A stretch of 64,000 nucleotides of DNA. Source: Planococcus citri (taxonomy: Eukaryota; Arthropoda; Insecta; Hemiptera; Pseudococcidae). Positions 47,632 through 56,054 of this stretch are shown one piece after another (position 1 is the stretch's first letter; every line of letters starts with the position of its first letter). The notes under the pieces are model-generated. The model was not told the DNA's origin. It made no database searches and was given only the letters and a program-made list of their open reading frames with translations. The stretch lies in NCBI RefSeq assembly GCF_950023065.1, contig NC_088677.1, positions 71,015,469 to 71,079,468 of the forward strand. The letters are read 5' to 3'. Made by a program: the position numbers and the translations under genes.

Positions 47632-48840
47632 TTAATTTACAACAGCTCTATTTGTGAAAGGGTTATAAGTAGAAACAACATTATAAATAGTTACAATGTG
47701 TATTACTGTATCAGCAGAAAGAGCTTCCTTGAATCTAAATTTTAATTTTACGTTTGTGGTACTCTCCTTTATGCTTTCAGGTTGGCAGGTACAATCAATA
47801 GCTATTATGGGATATTTGTTGGCATAATCATTTATAGAACAAATTGGTTTCCCTTCATTACCATAATAAGCTAGTTTGAAATTTTTAAACATTTGATAAA
47901 TTTTATTATAATCATTTTCTGAACTATTTATATTTAGTTCAGTTTTAGGATAATGTTCATTATTGTTGAGAACAGCTTGAACGTTTTCAAGGCCACATAA
48001 ATCAAATTGACTATTATCCACTTTGATGTTATCATTTCTATTTTTTTGCATCCCAATAAGAATAAATATTGGATTCCCATCACAAGTATATTCACATGTA
48101 TACTTTTTTGTTGTTATACCAGTTTTAAACTCATATCCCCAATGTCTAAAAATTTGTGGTAAATCTTTTGAAGCCAGTATTTGTTTTAGACATTTGTTTT
48201 CCATTTCTCTTCTCAATTTTACCTGTGACATTATTAGTGCAACATCTGTAAATTTTATAGTAATAGTATGTTCATTTGCAAAAGTACTATCAACTTGAAA
48301 CATATTATTATAATTATTGAGATGGGTTTTTGTTAACCTTAATTCATGTGGGACGTGAAATACATAATCCTTGTGATCCTCATGATAACCAAATAGTGTT
48401 TCTAAAGGATCATACAAAGTAAAATACCCAGATTTGTTCAGAACATTTGAGTTTGGAGAGGAGATATTCCAGCCTCCATCATTGTAAATCGAATCAGAAC
48501 CAAATGAAACAATTCCTTTCATAGTAGTAACCACACCTGGCTCTTCAACTGAATCTATTACTTTATCACATTCCAAATATTCAATTTTTGAAAATAAATG
48601 TGGTAGTGGATTAGTAACAAATGATATTTTTTTCAAATCAAGTTCTGCTACAGCACTCTTGTCAGAATTTTTAGTCACTGTAACAATTCCTTTCACAAGT
48701 AATCCACTTCTATGTGGATGGGTAATGACATCTTCATTGTATGTTCTTATACGAATTTTACTATTTCCTTTATTTATGTCATCTTGTGGAGAGGGTCTGT
48801 AGACTACAAAGTCTTCACTTTCAATGTAATTTTGTATCAT
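47632..48840 (-). CDS. Double-jelly-roll capsid-like protein (major capsid candidate)
   Basis: The 402-residue protein fits the double-jelly-roll-like family found next to integrase and packaging ATPase in insect Polintons. It is rich in beta-strand patterns, with aromatic loops (YFTLYDPLETLFGYHED; HWGYEFKTGITTKKY) and a Tyr/Asn-rich C-terminus. It would form the trimeric capsomer of an icosahedral shell. It is shorter than many Polinton major capsid proteins (often 500-650 residues), so the assignment rests on family resemblance and position. The start follows CCTATTATAAAT. No lesion seen. Alternative: another jelly-roll virion protein. Confidence 0.65.
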   Translation of the reverse strand: MIQNYIESEDFVVYRPSPQDDINKGNSKIRIRTYNEDVITHPHRSGLLVKGIVTVTKNSDKSAVAELDLKKISFVTNPLPHLFSKIEYLECDKVIDSVEEPGVVTTMKGIVSFGSDSIYNDGGWNISSPNSNVLNKSGYFTLYDPLETLFGYHEDHKDYVFHVPHELRLTKTHLNNYNNMFQVDSTFANEHTITIKFTDVALIMSQVKLRREMENKCLKQILASKDLPQIFRHWGYEFKTGITTKKYTCEYTCDGNPIFILIGMQKNRNDNIKVDNSQFDLCGLENVQAVLNNNEHYPKTELNINSSENDYNKIYQMFKNFKLAYYGNEGKPICSINDYANKYPIIAIDCTCQPESIKESTTNVKLKFRFKEALSADTVIHIVTIYNVVSTYNPFTNRAVVN

Positions 48841-48866
48841 ATTTATAATAGGAAAAATTTTTTTTA

Positions 48867-49670
48867 TTAAAACTTGGATTTTAAAAGTTCTTCATTATAG
48901 AATTTCCCTTCAATTTCTTCACCATCAGTATCTTTAATAGAATAAGTTACAGGAGTTGTGTGAAATATTTCATCAACTACAAAAATTTCTTTAGTCCAGT
49001 TATTCTTGTACTTGTTATCAAAAACTTTTTTATATGCAAAAATTCTAACTCTATCTCCCTGCTTAAATTTCTGATTCGATTTACATTTGGGTTTATTTTT
49101 GTTAAATTTCATCAAAATTTCTTCTGCATTATCCTTATCAACTTTAATAGGTGGCATACCAATAGTTCTATGAACATCTTTTGTGTTATATTCTTCTAGT
49201 ATTTTAGGTAAAATATCAATCCATCTGAAATTCTTCCTCATCTCAAAATAAATTTTCAACTTTTGATTTAATGTTCTGTTGAAACGTTCAATTATTGCAG
49301 ACTTTTCCTCATTATTGGTATGATACATTTTAATGTTGTGTTTTTTCAGCATTGTCTTGAAAGTTTGATTTACAAATTCTCCACCTTTGTCCACATGAAG
49401 TAAATTGGGTTTTCTTTTTGAGATTTTCAAAATATTTTCAAAAGCATCTGTAGCTGCTTTACCTGACTTATTCTTCAAAGGTTCAATCCATACAAATTTA
49501 GAAAATGTATCTTCAACATTGAGCATATATTTAAAACCATCATTTTCTTTGGAATATTTGTCCATAATTAATAAATCAGCTGCCCATAAATCATCAATAC
49601 CTTTGGTTACAATACTTCTTTTACAAAACTTTTTCCTAATAGGTGCATGTAATTCTTTAGCTTCTTCCAT
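48867..49670 (-). CDS. Retrovirus-type integrase
   Basis: The 267-residue protein has an RNase-H-fold integrase core with the DDE triad in context: WAADLLIMD (first Asp), LHVDKGGEFVN (second Asp) and SAIIERFNRTLNQKLK (Glu). The C-terminal part (QGDRVRIF to EEIEGKFYNEELL) resembles the SH3/chromo-like tail of Polinton integrases. No N-terminal HHCC zinc finger is visible. It inserts the element and makes the 6-bp duplication seen at the ends. It starts only 4 bp after the stop of the ATPase gene on the same strand. Intact frame. Confidence 0.93.
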   Translation of the reverse strand: MEEAKELHAPIRKKFCKRSIVTKGIDDLWAADLLIMDKYSKENDGFKYMLNVEDTFSKFVWIEPLKNKSGKAATDAFENILKISKRKPNLLHVDKGGEFVNQTFKTMLKKHNIKMYHTNNEEKSAIIERFNRTLNQKLKIYFEMRKNFRWIDILPKILEEYNTKDVHRTIGMPPIKVDKDNAEEILMKFNKNKPKCKSNQKFKQGDRVRIFAYKKVFDNKYKNNWTKEIFVVDEIFHTTPVTYSIKDTDGEEIEGKFYNEELLKSKF

Positions 49671-49674
49671 TTAT

Positions 49675-50382
49675 TTATTGTATATAAAAAAATCCTTTGA
49701 AACTTTGTTTAAAAATTTCATTCACATTATCACAATCTTTATCAATTACCAGAAAACCATGTTTAGTTTTCCAACAAATGTTGCACATTTCCAAGTATTC
49801 ATCAAGTGTTACTAAATGCGAGACATGATTATCGTAAATGTGTCTCGAATTTCTAAGATCTTGCATAAAAATTGCCAGTAAATTAAAACTATCTCTTATA
49901 CATTGTTTTGGACATTTTGAATAGGATTGAGCTAGATAAAAGCAAGAAATATTGTAATGTCTTCCTCTCAGATAGAAATTTGCTATTTTATCTTGAGGGT
50001 CTGTCAAAACATCGTCAAAAATTATAACTGAATTTGGTTTCATTTCTTCAGGTTCTTTCAAATCTTGAGGTAATATAGTACTAAAACCAATGTTCTGTTC
50101 TGGCGATGTTCTGTTGATAATATCTATTATGTTTTTCAATCGAATATATTTTTCTTGATGAGATGTTTTTGAGCAAAGATAAATATGGGTATATGTATTT
50201 ATTTCCATTAGAATTTGAATTAAAAGATTGGTTTTACCACAACCTGATGGACCAAATATACCAGCTCGAATTACATTTGGAAAATTTCTATTATATCGTG
50301 GACCCACCTCCTTGTAATCATAATTTTCAATTTCAATAGGTATATCACTTTTAACTACTTTTATAATACGTTTTTTCTTCAT
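49675..50382 (-). CDS. FtsK/HerA-type genome-packaging ATPase
   Basis: The 235-residue ATPase has Walker A GPSGCGKTN near residue 45 and Walker B VIIFDD near residue 120, followed by a conserved Gln/Ser motif (FYLAQSYSKCP). It belongs to the A32-like packaging ATPases of poxviruses, adenovirus-related elements and Polintons, which pump DNA into preformed capsids. It starts after a T-tract and CCTAATATAA box, 32 bp from the divergent minor-capsid candidate. Intact. Confidence 0.93.
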   Translation of the reverse strand: MKKKRIIKVVKSDIPIEIENYDYKEVGPRYNRNFPNVIRAGIFGPSGCGKTNLLIQILMEINTYTHIYLCSKTSHQEKYIRLKNIIDIINRTSPEQNIGFSTILPQDLKEPEEMKPNSVIIFDDVLTDPQDKIANFYLRGRHYNISCFYLAQSYSKCPKQCIRDSFNLLAIFMQDLRNSRHIYDNHVSHLVTLDEYLEMCNICWKTKHGFLVIDKDCDNVNEIFKQSFKGFFYIQ

Positions 50383-50414
50383 TTATATTAGGATTTTTTT
50401 TTTGTATTATAAAT

Positions 50415-51401
50415 ATGAGATTTGATTTAATAGGCGAACGTAAAGGAGAAACTTTATCTTCTTACATTCACACAATATTTAAAAATAGAGTTAATCTGTG
50501 TTCTAATAAACTCTATGGAGTTTGTTTACTCATTCTTAGTCTCTTTAATTCTTTAATGAATGTAAGAAAACATAACAACAGGCTTGATCTTGTAGATGAT
50601 CAAGGAAATCACGAGGAAATTTATATTCCAGAAGGTGCCTACGAAGTTACGGATATTATCAACGCTATAAGAGATAAAAAATTCAACTCTTTATATAATG
50701 TTGAGAGAAAAAATATACGATTTGATCTTTCAGAAGATGAAAAGAAGATGATTCCAGTTCCAGAAGGAATTTATGATGTAGATAATCTAGAGAGTACAAT
50801 CAAAGCAAAGGAATTTGATAAACTAAGTACAATAATACAAAAAAGGGAAGATTTACATCTAGATAAGTTATTAGATAAAGAGTGTCGTCATTACATTCAC
50901 ATTCCTGGAGATAAGTACAAAGTAGAAGATATCTTACAAGCAATTAAAGAGAGAAGGTGTGCAGCAGATAAATTGAAAATGAATTTAACACCATATACTC
51001 ATAAAGTAAAGATAATATCTGAAGGTAAAAAAGTTGACTTTAGTGTACCCAACTCTATTTGTAGAGTTTTGGGTTATAGTGAAAGGGTTTTAGAAAAAGA
51101 TGTAACACATCATTCAGATAGAATGATTGACATTTTTCCTCTTACTGCTATTCAAGTAAAATGTAATTTAGTGAATACAAATTATGAAAATGGAGAAGGA
51201 GGAGGTGGTGTAATATACTCCCACCCCTGGTCAGCTCCAACAGGTGAAAAATATTGGATAATCCCATATCACTACTTATACTATGAAATAAATACACATT
51301 CTTTCAGGGAAATTGTAGTTCAGATTGTAGATCAAGATGGTAATCTGTTGGATTTTGGTGATGAAAAAATTTATGTAGCATTGGATATTAGAGAAATGTA
51401 A
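50415..51401 (+). CDS. Minor capsid (penton-like) protein candidate
   Basis: The 328-residue protein has two parts. The first half has three loose repeats of about 50 residues (IYIPEGAYEVTDIINAI; IPVPEGIYDVDNLESTI; IHIPGDKYKVEDILQAI). The second half (from PNSICRVLGY to IYVALDIREM) resembles the C-terminal domain of Polinton minor capsid proteins, with a strand-rich pattern ending QIVDQDGNLLDFGDEKIYV. It would occupy the vertices of the capsid. It is divergent from the ATPase gene and preceded by TATTATAAAT. Intact. The assignment is by pattern memory and position. Confidence 0.5.
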   Translation: MRFDLIGERKGETLSSYIHTIFKNRVNLCSNKLYGVCLLILSLFNSLMNVRKHNNRLDLVDDQGNHEEIYIPEGAYEVTDIINAIRDKKFNSLYNVERKNIRFDLSEDEKKMIPVPEGIYDVDNLESTIKAKEFDKLSTIIQKREDLHLDKLLDKECRHYIHIPGDKYKVEDILQAIKERRCAADKLKMNLTPYTHKVKIISEGKKVDFSVPNSICRVLGYSERVLEKDVTHHSDRMIDIFPLTAIQVKCNLVNTNYENGEGGGGVIYSHPWSAPTGEKYWIIPYHYLYYEINTHSFREIVVQIVDQDGNLLDFGDEKIYVALDIREM

Positions 51402-51426
51402 TTTTAAGAGAAATTCTCTTAAAATA

Positions 51427-52041
51427 CTTAGAACTCAGCTAAAAATTTCAAACAAAGATGTCCACAAATAACTTGATTGAAATTTTGCTTTTGGTCAATA
51501 TTATAATATACATTCTTTTGAAAATAGTTTAGTACTTCACTAGGAGGTCTTTCACCAAAAGAATCAAAATAAATTATATAATCATCTTTCTTGAAAAAAC
51601 AAACCCAATGAGATCCCGGTCCAATAGAATCATCTAAATTGATATTGTCCGTCTAACATAGCTTGACCTGAATTGTGTCATTTGCATAAGCCGAATTCCA
51701 ACAAATTTTTCATGAATTTTTCCAAATTTTTTTGATTCCCAAAATTGTTTAGAGAGTAAAAATTATTGGCTATGTTTATTTTGCATGTTTATTTATGGCT
51801 GATTGGCTGGAAAAAGATTTATTGAAATAAATCAAGATAAACGCTAATCAATTTGGGAAACCCTTCTGTTATTCCTTTTTGGCTTCCATAAAATGCAACT
51901 GACACAATTCAGTTCAAGCTATGTTGGACGGACAATAATCATGCTTTCATTTCTTCCAATTTGTTTTGGTAGTTGATCTTTCATAAACACTCCCCTAAAA
52001 TAAGGTATACACAATTCCTTTGCATATAATTCCAGTTCCAT
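51427..52041 (-). pseudogene. Adenain-type cysteine protease, split by a MITE
   Basis: Two minus-strand pieces flank a 291-bp insertion. The 5' piece starts at the ATG at 52041 and ends before 51,937. The 3' piece resumes below 51,645 and ends at the TAA at 51427. The 3' piece carries the catalytic landmarks of the adenovirus/Polinton maturation protease: GPGSHWVCFF (His), IYFDSFGERPP (Asp) and VICGHLCLKFL (Cys). This enzyme cleaves capsid proteins during maturation. The insertion lies before the catalytic His, at a TA target, and the frame on either side is compatible. The start lies 13 bp after the stop of the PLA2-like gene. Confidence 0.85.
51645..51935. mobile_element. TA-inserting MITE inside the protease gene
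   Basis: The 291-bp element has inverted ends of about 36 bp (TTGTCCGTCYAACATAGCTT at both termini) and a TA target duplication (51643-51644 and 51936-51937), as in Tc1/mariner-type MITEs. No coding capacity. Confidence 0.9.
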
Positions 52042-52054
52042 ATTGGATAAGGGT

Positions 52055-53191
52055 TTAATAGGAATTTTTATTAACCTCCCTTCCTCTTTTTTTTTTTGCT
52101 TTCACATTAACCCCAGCACCTTCAACAGGTTTTCGATGAGAAGCTGGATTTAAATATAACCCCTCACCTTCAACAGGTTTTCGATGAGAAGCTGGATTCA
52201 AATATAATCCTCTTCCTACTTTCTTCATAGCTAATTTGATATCTTTAGAATTATTTATAAATTGCAAAACCTTTTCGTTGTTTTCCAAACCTGTACCAGA
52301 CTTTACTGGTTCCTCTAGTATATCAGTTAGTTGTTTGTGAAGAGGTTTTTCTTCTTTATATCTTTTTTTAACTTCTTCAACTAACTGATTGTTTGCTCTA
52401 TGATTGCTATAGGCATCAAAACCATTTTTAATTATGGATGATGCCGCAGCTATAGCTGGTAAAGCAGCAACTAGAGCAGGTAAGAAACCTCCAGTTTTAT
52501 TATTTGTGTTGATAAATTCCAATTGTTTTGCAGACAACTTTATCTTGACTGATTTCTTTTGGGTACGCGCTTTGCTGATTTCCTTCTTTTGATATGTTGT
52601 CACTGGTAAATAAGTTTCTTTCATCACACTGTTTTTTGTTCGAATCAATTGTTTGTGATCCAAGTTTAAAGTAATTGGTTTCCCTAACTTTATTCCCTCT
52701 AGAATTAACAGTTGCTCTTTTTCATCTAAATTGACAGGAATTTTTTCATAATTTTCCTTTTTCATACCGGTACCAAAGTACCTTTTTGCACCCATGACAG
52801 CATCCACAAGCTGAGCTTGTTTTTCCAATTTTTTACTTGTATCTTTATCACGTGCAATATTTGAAGCTTCTCTCTGTAATATATAATCAGCTTCATGAAG
52901 TTCAGCAGGATCTTCCATCAATTCATAAGCAACATCATGTCTCCTAGATGCATAATCCAGTTTATTTCTTGGTTCAACTCCTTTCAATATTTGTAAAGTT
53001 GGATTTGTCCAGGGTCCAGTAAAATTATGATCTTCTAAATGCATGGGAGGTAATGGAAGCTTCTTTATTGCCCAATTTGCAACTGTACCCAACATACCAC
53101 TACCTTCTTTCACTTCACCATCAAACATCACCTTGGGAATTCTTTGTCGAATTTTGTCATTCAATATAGTTTTAAAGTTGTTACTATTCAT
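52055..53191 (-). CDS. Phospholipase A2-like virion protein
   Basis: The 378-residue protein is mosaic. Residues about 45-110 resemble the parvovirus-type phospholipase A2 domain: calcium-loop-like NFTGPWTNP, then ASRRHDVAYE with the catalytic His-Asp pair and a following ADYIL. Residues about 230-260 contain GGFLPALVAALPAIAAASSI, a hydrophobic motif like that of adenovirus core protein X and related Polinton proteins. The C-terminus has two tandem GLYLNPASHRKPVEG units and a Lys/Arg-rich tail. In viruses such domains help the particle cross membranes. Here it is probably a minor virion protein. Intact frame. Confidence 0.75.
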   Translation of the reverse strand: MNSNNFKTILNDKIRQRIPKVMFDGEVKEGSGMLGTVANWAIKKLPLPPMHLEDHNFTGPWTNPTLQILKGVEPRNKLDYASRRHDVAYELMEDPAELHEADYILQREASNIARDKDTSKKLEKQAQLVDAVMGAKRYFGTGMKKENYEKIPVNLDEKEQLLILEGIKLGKPITLNLDHKQLIRTKNSVMKETYLPVTTYQKKEISKARTQKKSVKIKLSAKQLEFINTNNKTGGFLPALVAALPAIAAASSIIKNGFDAYSNHRANNQLVEEVKKRYKEEKPLHKQLTDILEEPVKSGTGLENNEKVLQFINNSKDIKLAMKKVGRGLYLNPASHRKPVEGEGLYLNPASHRKPVEGAGVNVKAKKKRGREVNKNSY

Positions 53192-53212
53192 GTTTATTAC
53201 AGAAAAAAAATA

Positions 53213-53383
53213 TCATTTCTTCTTTTTGCGTCTAATCACTTTTTTTCTAAATTTCCAAATACTTTTCAAGAGAATCGTCATCAAGAAAATACATGTTTTC
53301 ATATTTTGATGCTGGGAGCTTGTTCTCCCACTTTGTGTATTAGAATTATTTCCTTCACTACTACATGGAGAGTCACTATTCAT
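53213..53383 (-). CDS. Small basic membrane-anchor-like protein
   Basis: A 56-residue product, starting at the ATG at 53383, which follows TTTCCTATTATAAA exactly as in the other genes. This start is preferred over the in-frame ATG 27 bases upstream. A polar Ser/Asn-rich N-terminus is followed by a short hydrophobic segment (CIFLMTILLKSIW) and a strongly basic tail (KFRKKVIRRKKKK). It may be a virion or membrane-associated basic peptide. No family recognised. Confidence 0.55.
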   Translation of the reverse strand: MNSDSPCSSEGNNSNTQSGRTSSQHQNMKTCIFLMTILLKSIWKFRKKVIRRKKKK

Positions 53384-53406
53384 TTTATAATAGGAAATTT
53401 TTTTTT

Positions 53407-54357
53407 TCAAAGTTCTTTAAGTTCTTGCAAAATCCTAACAATTTCATTTCTTAAATGAGGGTTGGAATTTCCAGCTTTCTTTTCACCATACAAAACAACT
53501 AATTTATCAAACAATTCAGGCAAGTTATCCCAATAAATATATTTATCCCCAGATGTGTTGGCATACAAATTCATTTTTTTGAGATGATTTAAAATTGGTA
53601 CTATTGCCTTACCATCTAAAGATCCTTTTTGAATCTCTGAGTAAATTGTGATTAATTTTTCTAGATAACTATCTATGCTATCACTTTGATACAACCCTCC
53701 CCCCTTTTTCAGATATTTATCCAGTAAAGGTTTTATTACAGAAATGTATTTGATTCCACAACTTGATTTCACTCTGGAAGATGGATTATTATTTTGTTTA
53801 TAACTACTGGTTTTATCAATAATTTTCCAAAAATCCTTTAAATCTTCAGAATCATACTCATTTGGATCTGGATTTTTTAATGTCAACAACTGCCATAAAC
53901 CATGAGTTCCTTTAAATTCAATACCACCTTTAAACTTGATGTTATTACCATTAAAATTAATTTCTTCATTGCCAATCATCCATTTATTAATGTCTGGATC
54001 ATATCGAATCCCAAAAGTAGTATCACAAATTTCTTTTTTATCATCAGCAGCATAAAATTGTAAATATTGTTTTGCTATTTCGCCAAGAACATTTTCATGA
54101 GAACTATTCCACTCAAGCATATTTTGGGTAGGTTGTGGGAAGGTTTCTGGAAGATTTTGGGAAGGTATTTGGAAGGTTTCTGGAACATTTTGAGTTATTT
54201 GGTTTCTAATTTTTTCTAGTGGTGTAATGATTGGCTTAAACTGTTCTTCCAATACTTCTTGCTTATAAATTTTACCTGCTTTACTTGCCTGATACATTGC
54301 CTTCAATTCCTTTCTTATATTAACATTTTCATTTACTAAATTGTAATTATTGCTCAT
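53407..54357 (-). CDS. Conserved Polinton-associated protein of unknown function
   Basis: The 316-residue protein starts after CTACTATAA. Its middle (FGIRYDPDINKWMIGNEEI, then FKGTHGLWQLLTLKNPD) matches a family I associate with insect Polintons (DUF8207-like, from memory). A helical C-terminal region and a GGGLYQS segment follow; the latter resembles Gly-Leu-Tyr motifs near protease sites in these elements. The N-terminal 100 residues are coiled-coil-like and Pro/Gln-rich. Possibly a virion or morphogenesis protein. Intact; it is head-to-head with the Ig-domain gene, 33 bp apart. Confidence 0.65.
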   Translation of the reverse strand: MSNNYNLVNENVNIRKELKAMYQASKAGKIYKQEVLEEQFKPIITPLEKIRNQITQNVPETFQIPSQNLPETFPQPTQNMLEWNSSHENVLGEIAKQYLQFYAADDKKEICDTTFGIRYDPDINKWMIGNEEINFNGNNIKFKGGIEFKGTHGLWQLLTLKNPDPNEYDSEDLKDFWKIIDKTSSYKQNNNPSSRVKSSCGIKYISVIKPLLDKYLKKGGGLYQSDSIDSYLEKLITIYSEIQKGSLDGKAIVPILNHLKKMNLYANTSGDKYIYWDNLPELFDKLVVLYGEKKAGNSNPHLRNEIVRILQELKEL

Positions 54358-54390
54358 TTATAGTAGAAAAATTTTTTTTCCTATTATAAA

Positions 54391-55050
54391 ATGAAGTGTG
54401 CTGGTATTATTCTGTTTACCCTTTTTGTATCAACTTTACAAGAACATGATTTATTCTTCAGATCTCAAAAAATAGTCAACAATGATGGGGTTACACTATT
54501 TTGTAATGTTACATTTTCAGAACAAGAATTTGTGTATCAGCTGGAATGGCTTAAAGATGTTCCTTTTGACATTCCAGAACGTTTAAGTATCAATAAATTT
54601 GAATATTTGAATTCAACATCGAAGAAAAAGGTTGAGGTTGTATCATTTTTGAAAGTTATAAATGAAGGACAATACATGTGTCGAATTAGAACAAAAAAAT
54701 TTGGTGAATCTTCAAGTAACTATTACTATGATTATTTGGTAGTGTCGCAGCAAAATTTAAAGAGTCAACAGCATTTGGTGACAAAAACTTGGGTAAAATT
54801 GCTTATGGAAACAGAGGGAGTCAATACAAAAATTGAATGTGTTTATAATTTTGAGAAATTTCAGTCAAATAATAAGTGGTTCAATTATAACAATGAATCC
54901 ATCATTTCTAATGAGCGAATTCGTACCACAGACTTGTTTATTGAAATCAAAAATCTAACTTTTACAGATCAAAATGCGTACAGATGTGTGAGTCCAAACA
55001 ATGAGTTTTATACAGCTTTAGTGGTTACAAAAAATTATAAAAAGTGGTAA
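54391..55050 (+). CDS. Secreted two-immunoglobulin-domain protein
   Basis: The 219-residue product starts with a hydrophobic signal peptide (CAGIILFTLFVSTL). Two Ig-like domains follow. The first has LFCNVTF, then LEWLKD, then EGQYMC at about residues 38-96. The second has IECVY, then NKWFNYN, then QNAYRCV at about residues 150-205. Each has the Cys-Trp-Cys core and the D/E-x-x-Y-x-C signature of Ig folds. There is no membrane anchor. It lacks introns and uses the element's own CCTATTATAAA box, so it is an element gene rather than a host exon. Capture from a host hemolin- or Dscam-like gene is likely. Possible roles: host interaction, cell attachment or decoy. Not a known core Polinton gene as far as I know. 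Confidence 0.8.
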   Translation: MKCAGIILFTLFVSTLQEHDLFFRSQKIVNNDGVTLFCNVTFSEQEFVYQLEWLKDVPFDIPERLSINKFEYLNSTSKKKVEVVSFLKVINEGQYMCRIRTKKFGESSSNYYYDYLVVSQQNLKSQQHLVTKTWVKLLMETEGVNTKIECVYNFEKFQSNNKWFNYNNESIISNERIRTTDLFIEIKNLTFTDQNAYRCVSPNNEFYTALVVTKNYKKW

Positions 55051-55086
55051 TATCTTTTAGAACAGTGTTCTAAAAGAACAAAGCAG

Positions 55087-56028
55087 TTAATTAGATGAAT
55101 ATTTCCATCCTAAAGAAAGGAATATTTTTCTGCATATTTCATCACATTCCCTCTTGTTGCCAAGTGAAATGAAATCTTCTGGATCAAAATTGTGACCATC
55201 TTTCAACATTAATTTATGTAAAAGAAATTTCATATTTATAAAGTTTTTTCTATGGCTATTTATCAAATCAAATTGATTGGAAAATTTTTCAAAATCATTT
55301 AGAAGTTGTTGTTCTAAATGGGAAATATCACTTGGTTTCTGCCCTGTTAAATTAGAATGAATTAGAATATAATCGTCATAGTGTTTATGATAACCTAGTT
55401 CTTTCAAGAAATAAAAAACAGTTGATTTTTTCACTTGTCCAAATGTAGATAAAGCTTCTTGTAAATGTATATAAACCTCTGGACTTATAAAATCAGTTTG
55501 TTTTCCTTGATATTTCTCCAAACACTTTTTGAAATTACTTAACCTATTGTAGTTTGAATTTTGTTTCTTGAAGCAATGAGGTTTAGAATTATGTTTGTAG
55601 TGAATTACCTCGGCAAAACATTTTTTGCATATTAAAATATTATCTCGATCTTTGAAAAATTCTCGAGTATTTCCACAGTTTTGACACCTTTTGGATGGAT
55701 AATACTCTTTTTTTGATACATTGCATATGAGACCAAATCTCTGTGAAGCTTCCTTCATAATCTCATAAGGAATGATTTTTTTCATTTCATTCAAATATGT
55801 ATTCACATTTGTTTTCATCAAGTTTTCTCTCATTCTCAAATATAACATCAATATGCTTTCTGAAAATTGAAACTTGTCCATGTTTTTAAAATCATTCACA
55901 ACTTCTGGAGAAAGATTTCCATCCTCAATGTTGTATGTTTTCACTCTTTGCTTAGATTCTTGAAATAATTGAATATTGTTCCTTAAAGTATTTGTTATAA
56001 ATTCATCCAATTCTATAATAGAACTCAT
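55087..56028 (-). CDS. Poxvirus VLTF3-like late transcription factor
   Basis: The 313-residue protein has a zinc ribbon (CQNC, then CKKC) at about residues 117-140, then a region that matches the VLTF3-like family: NFKKCLEKYQGKQ, ISPEVYIHLQE, STVFYFLKELGYHKHYDDY, LTGQKPSDI, a long linker helix and IFLSLGWKY at the end. In poxviruses and other nucleocytoplasmic DNA viruses this factor activates late, virion-protein genes. Its presence with a uniform promoter box before the capsid genes suggests that the element directs its own late transcription. The start follows CTATAATAAA. Intact frame. Confidence 0.85.
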   Translation of the reverse strand: MSSIIELDEFITNTLRNNIQLFQESKQRVKTYNIEDGNLSPEVVNDFKNMDKFQFSESILMLYLRMRENLMKTNVNTYLNEMKKIIPYEIMKEASQRFGLICNVSKKEYYPSKRCQNCGNTREFFKDRDNILICKKCFAEVIHYKHNSKPHCFKKQNSNYNRLSNFKKCLEKYQGKQTDFISPEVYIHLQEALSTFGQVKKSTVFYFLKELGYHKHYDDYILIHSNLTGQKPSDISHLEQQLLNDFEKFSNQFDLINSHRKNFINMKFLLHKLMLKDGHNFDPEDFISLGNKRECDEICRKIFLSLGWKYSSN

Positions 56029-56054
56029 TTTATTATAGAAAACAATTCTTTTAA

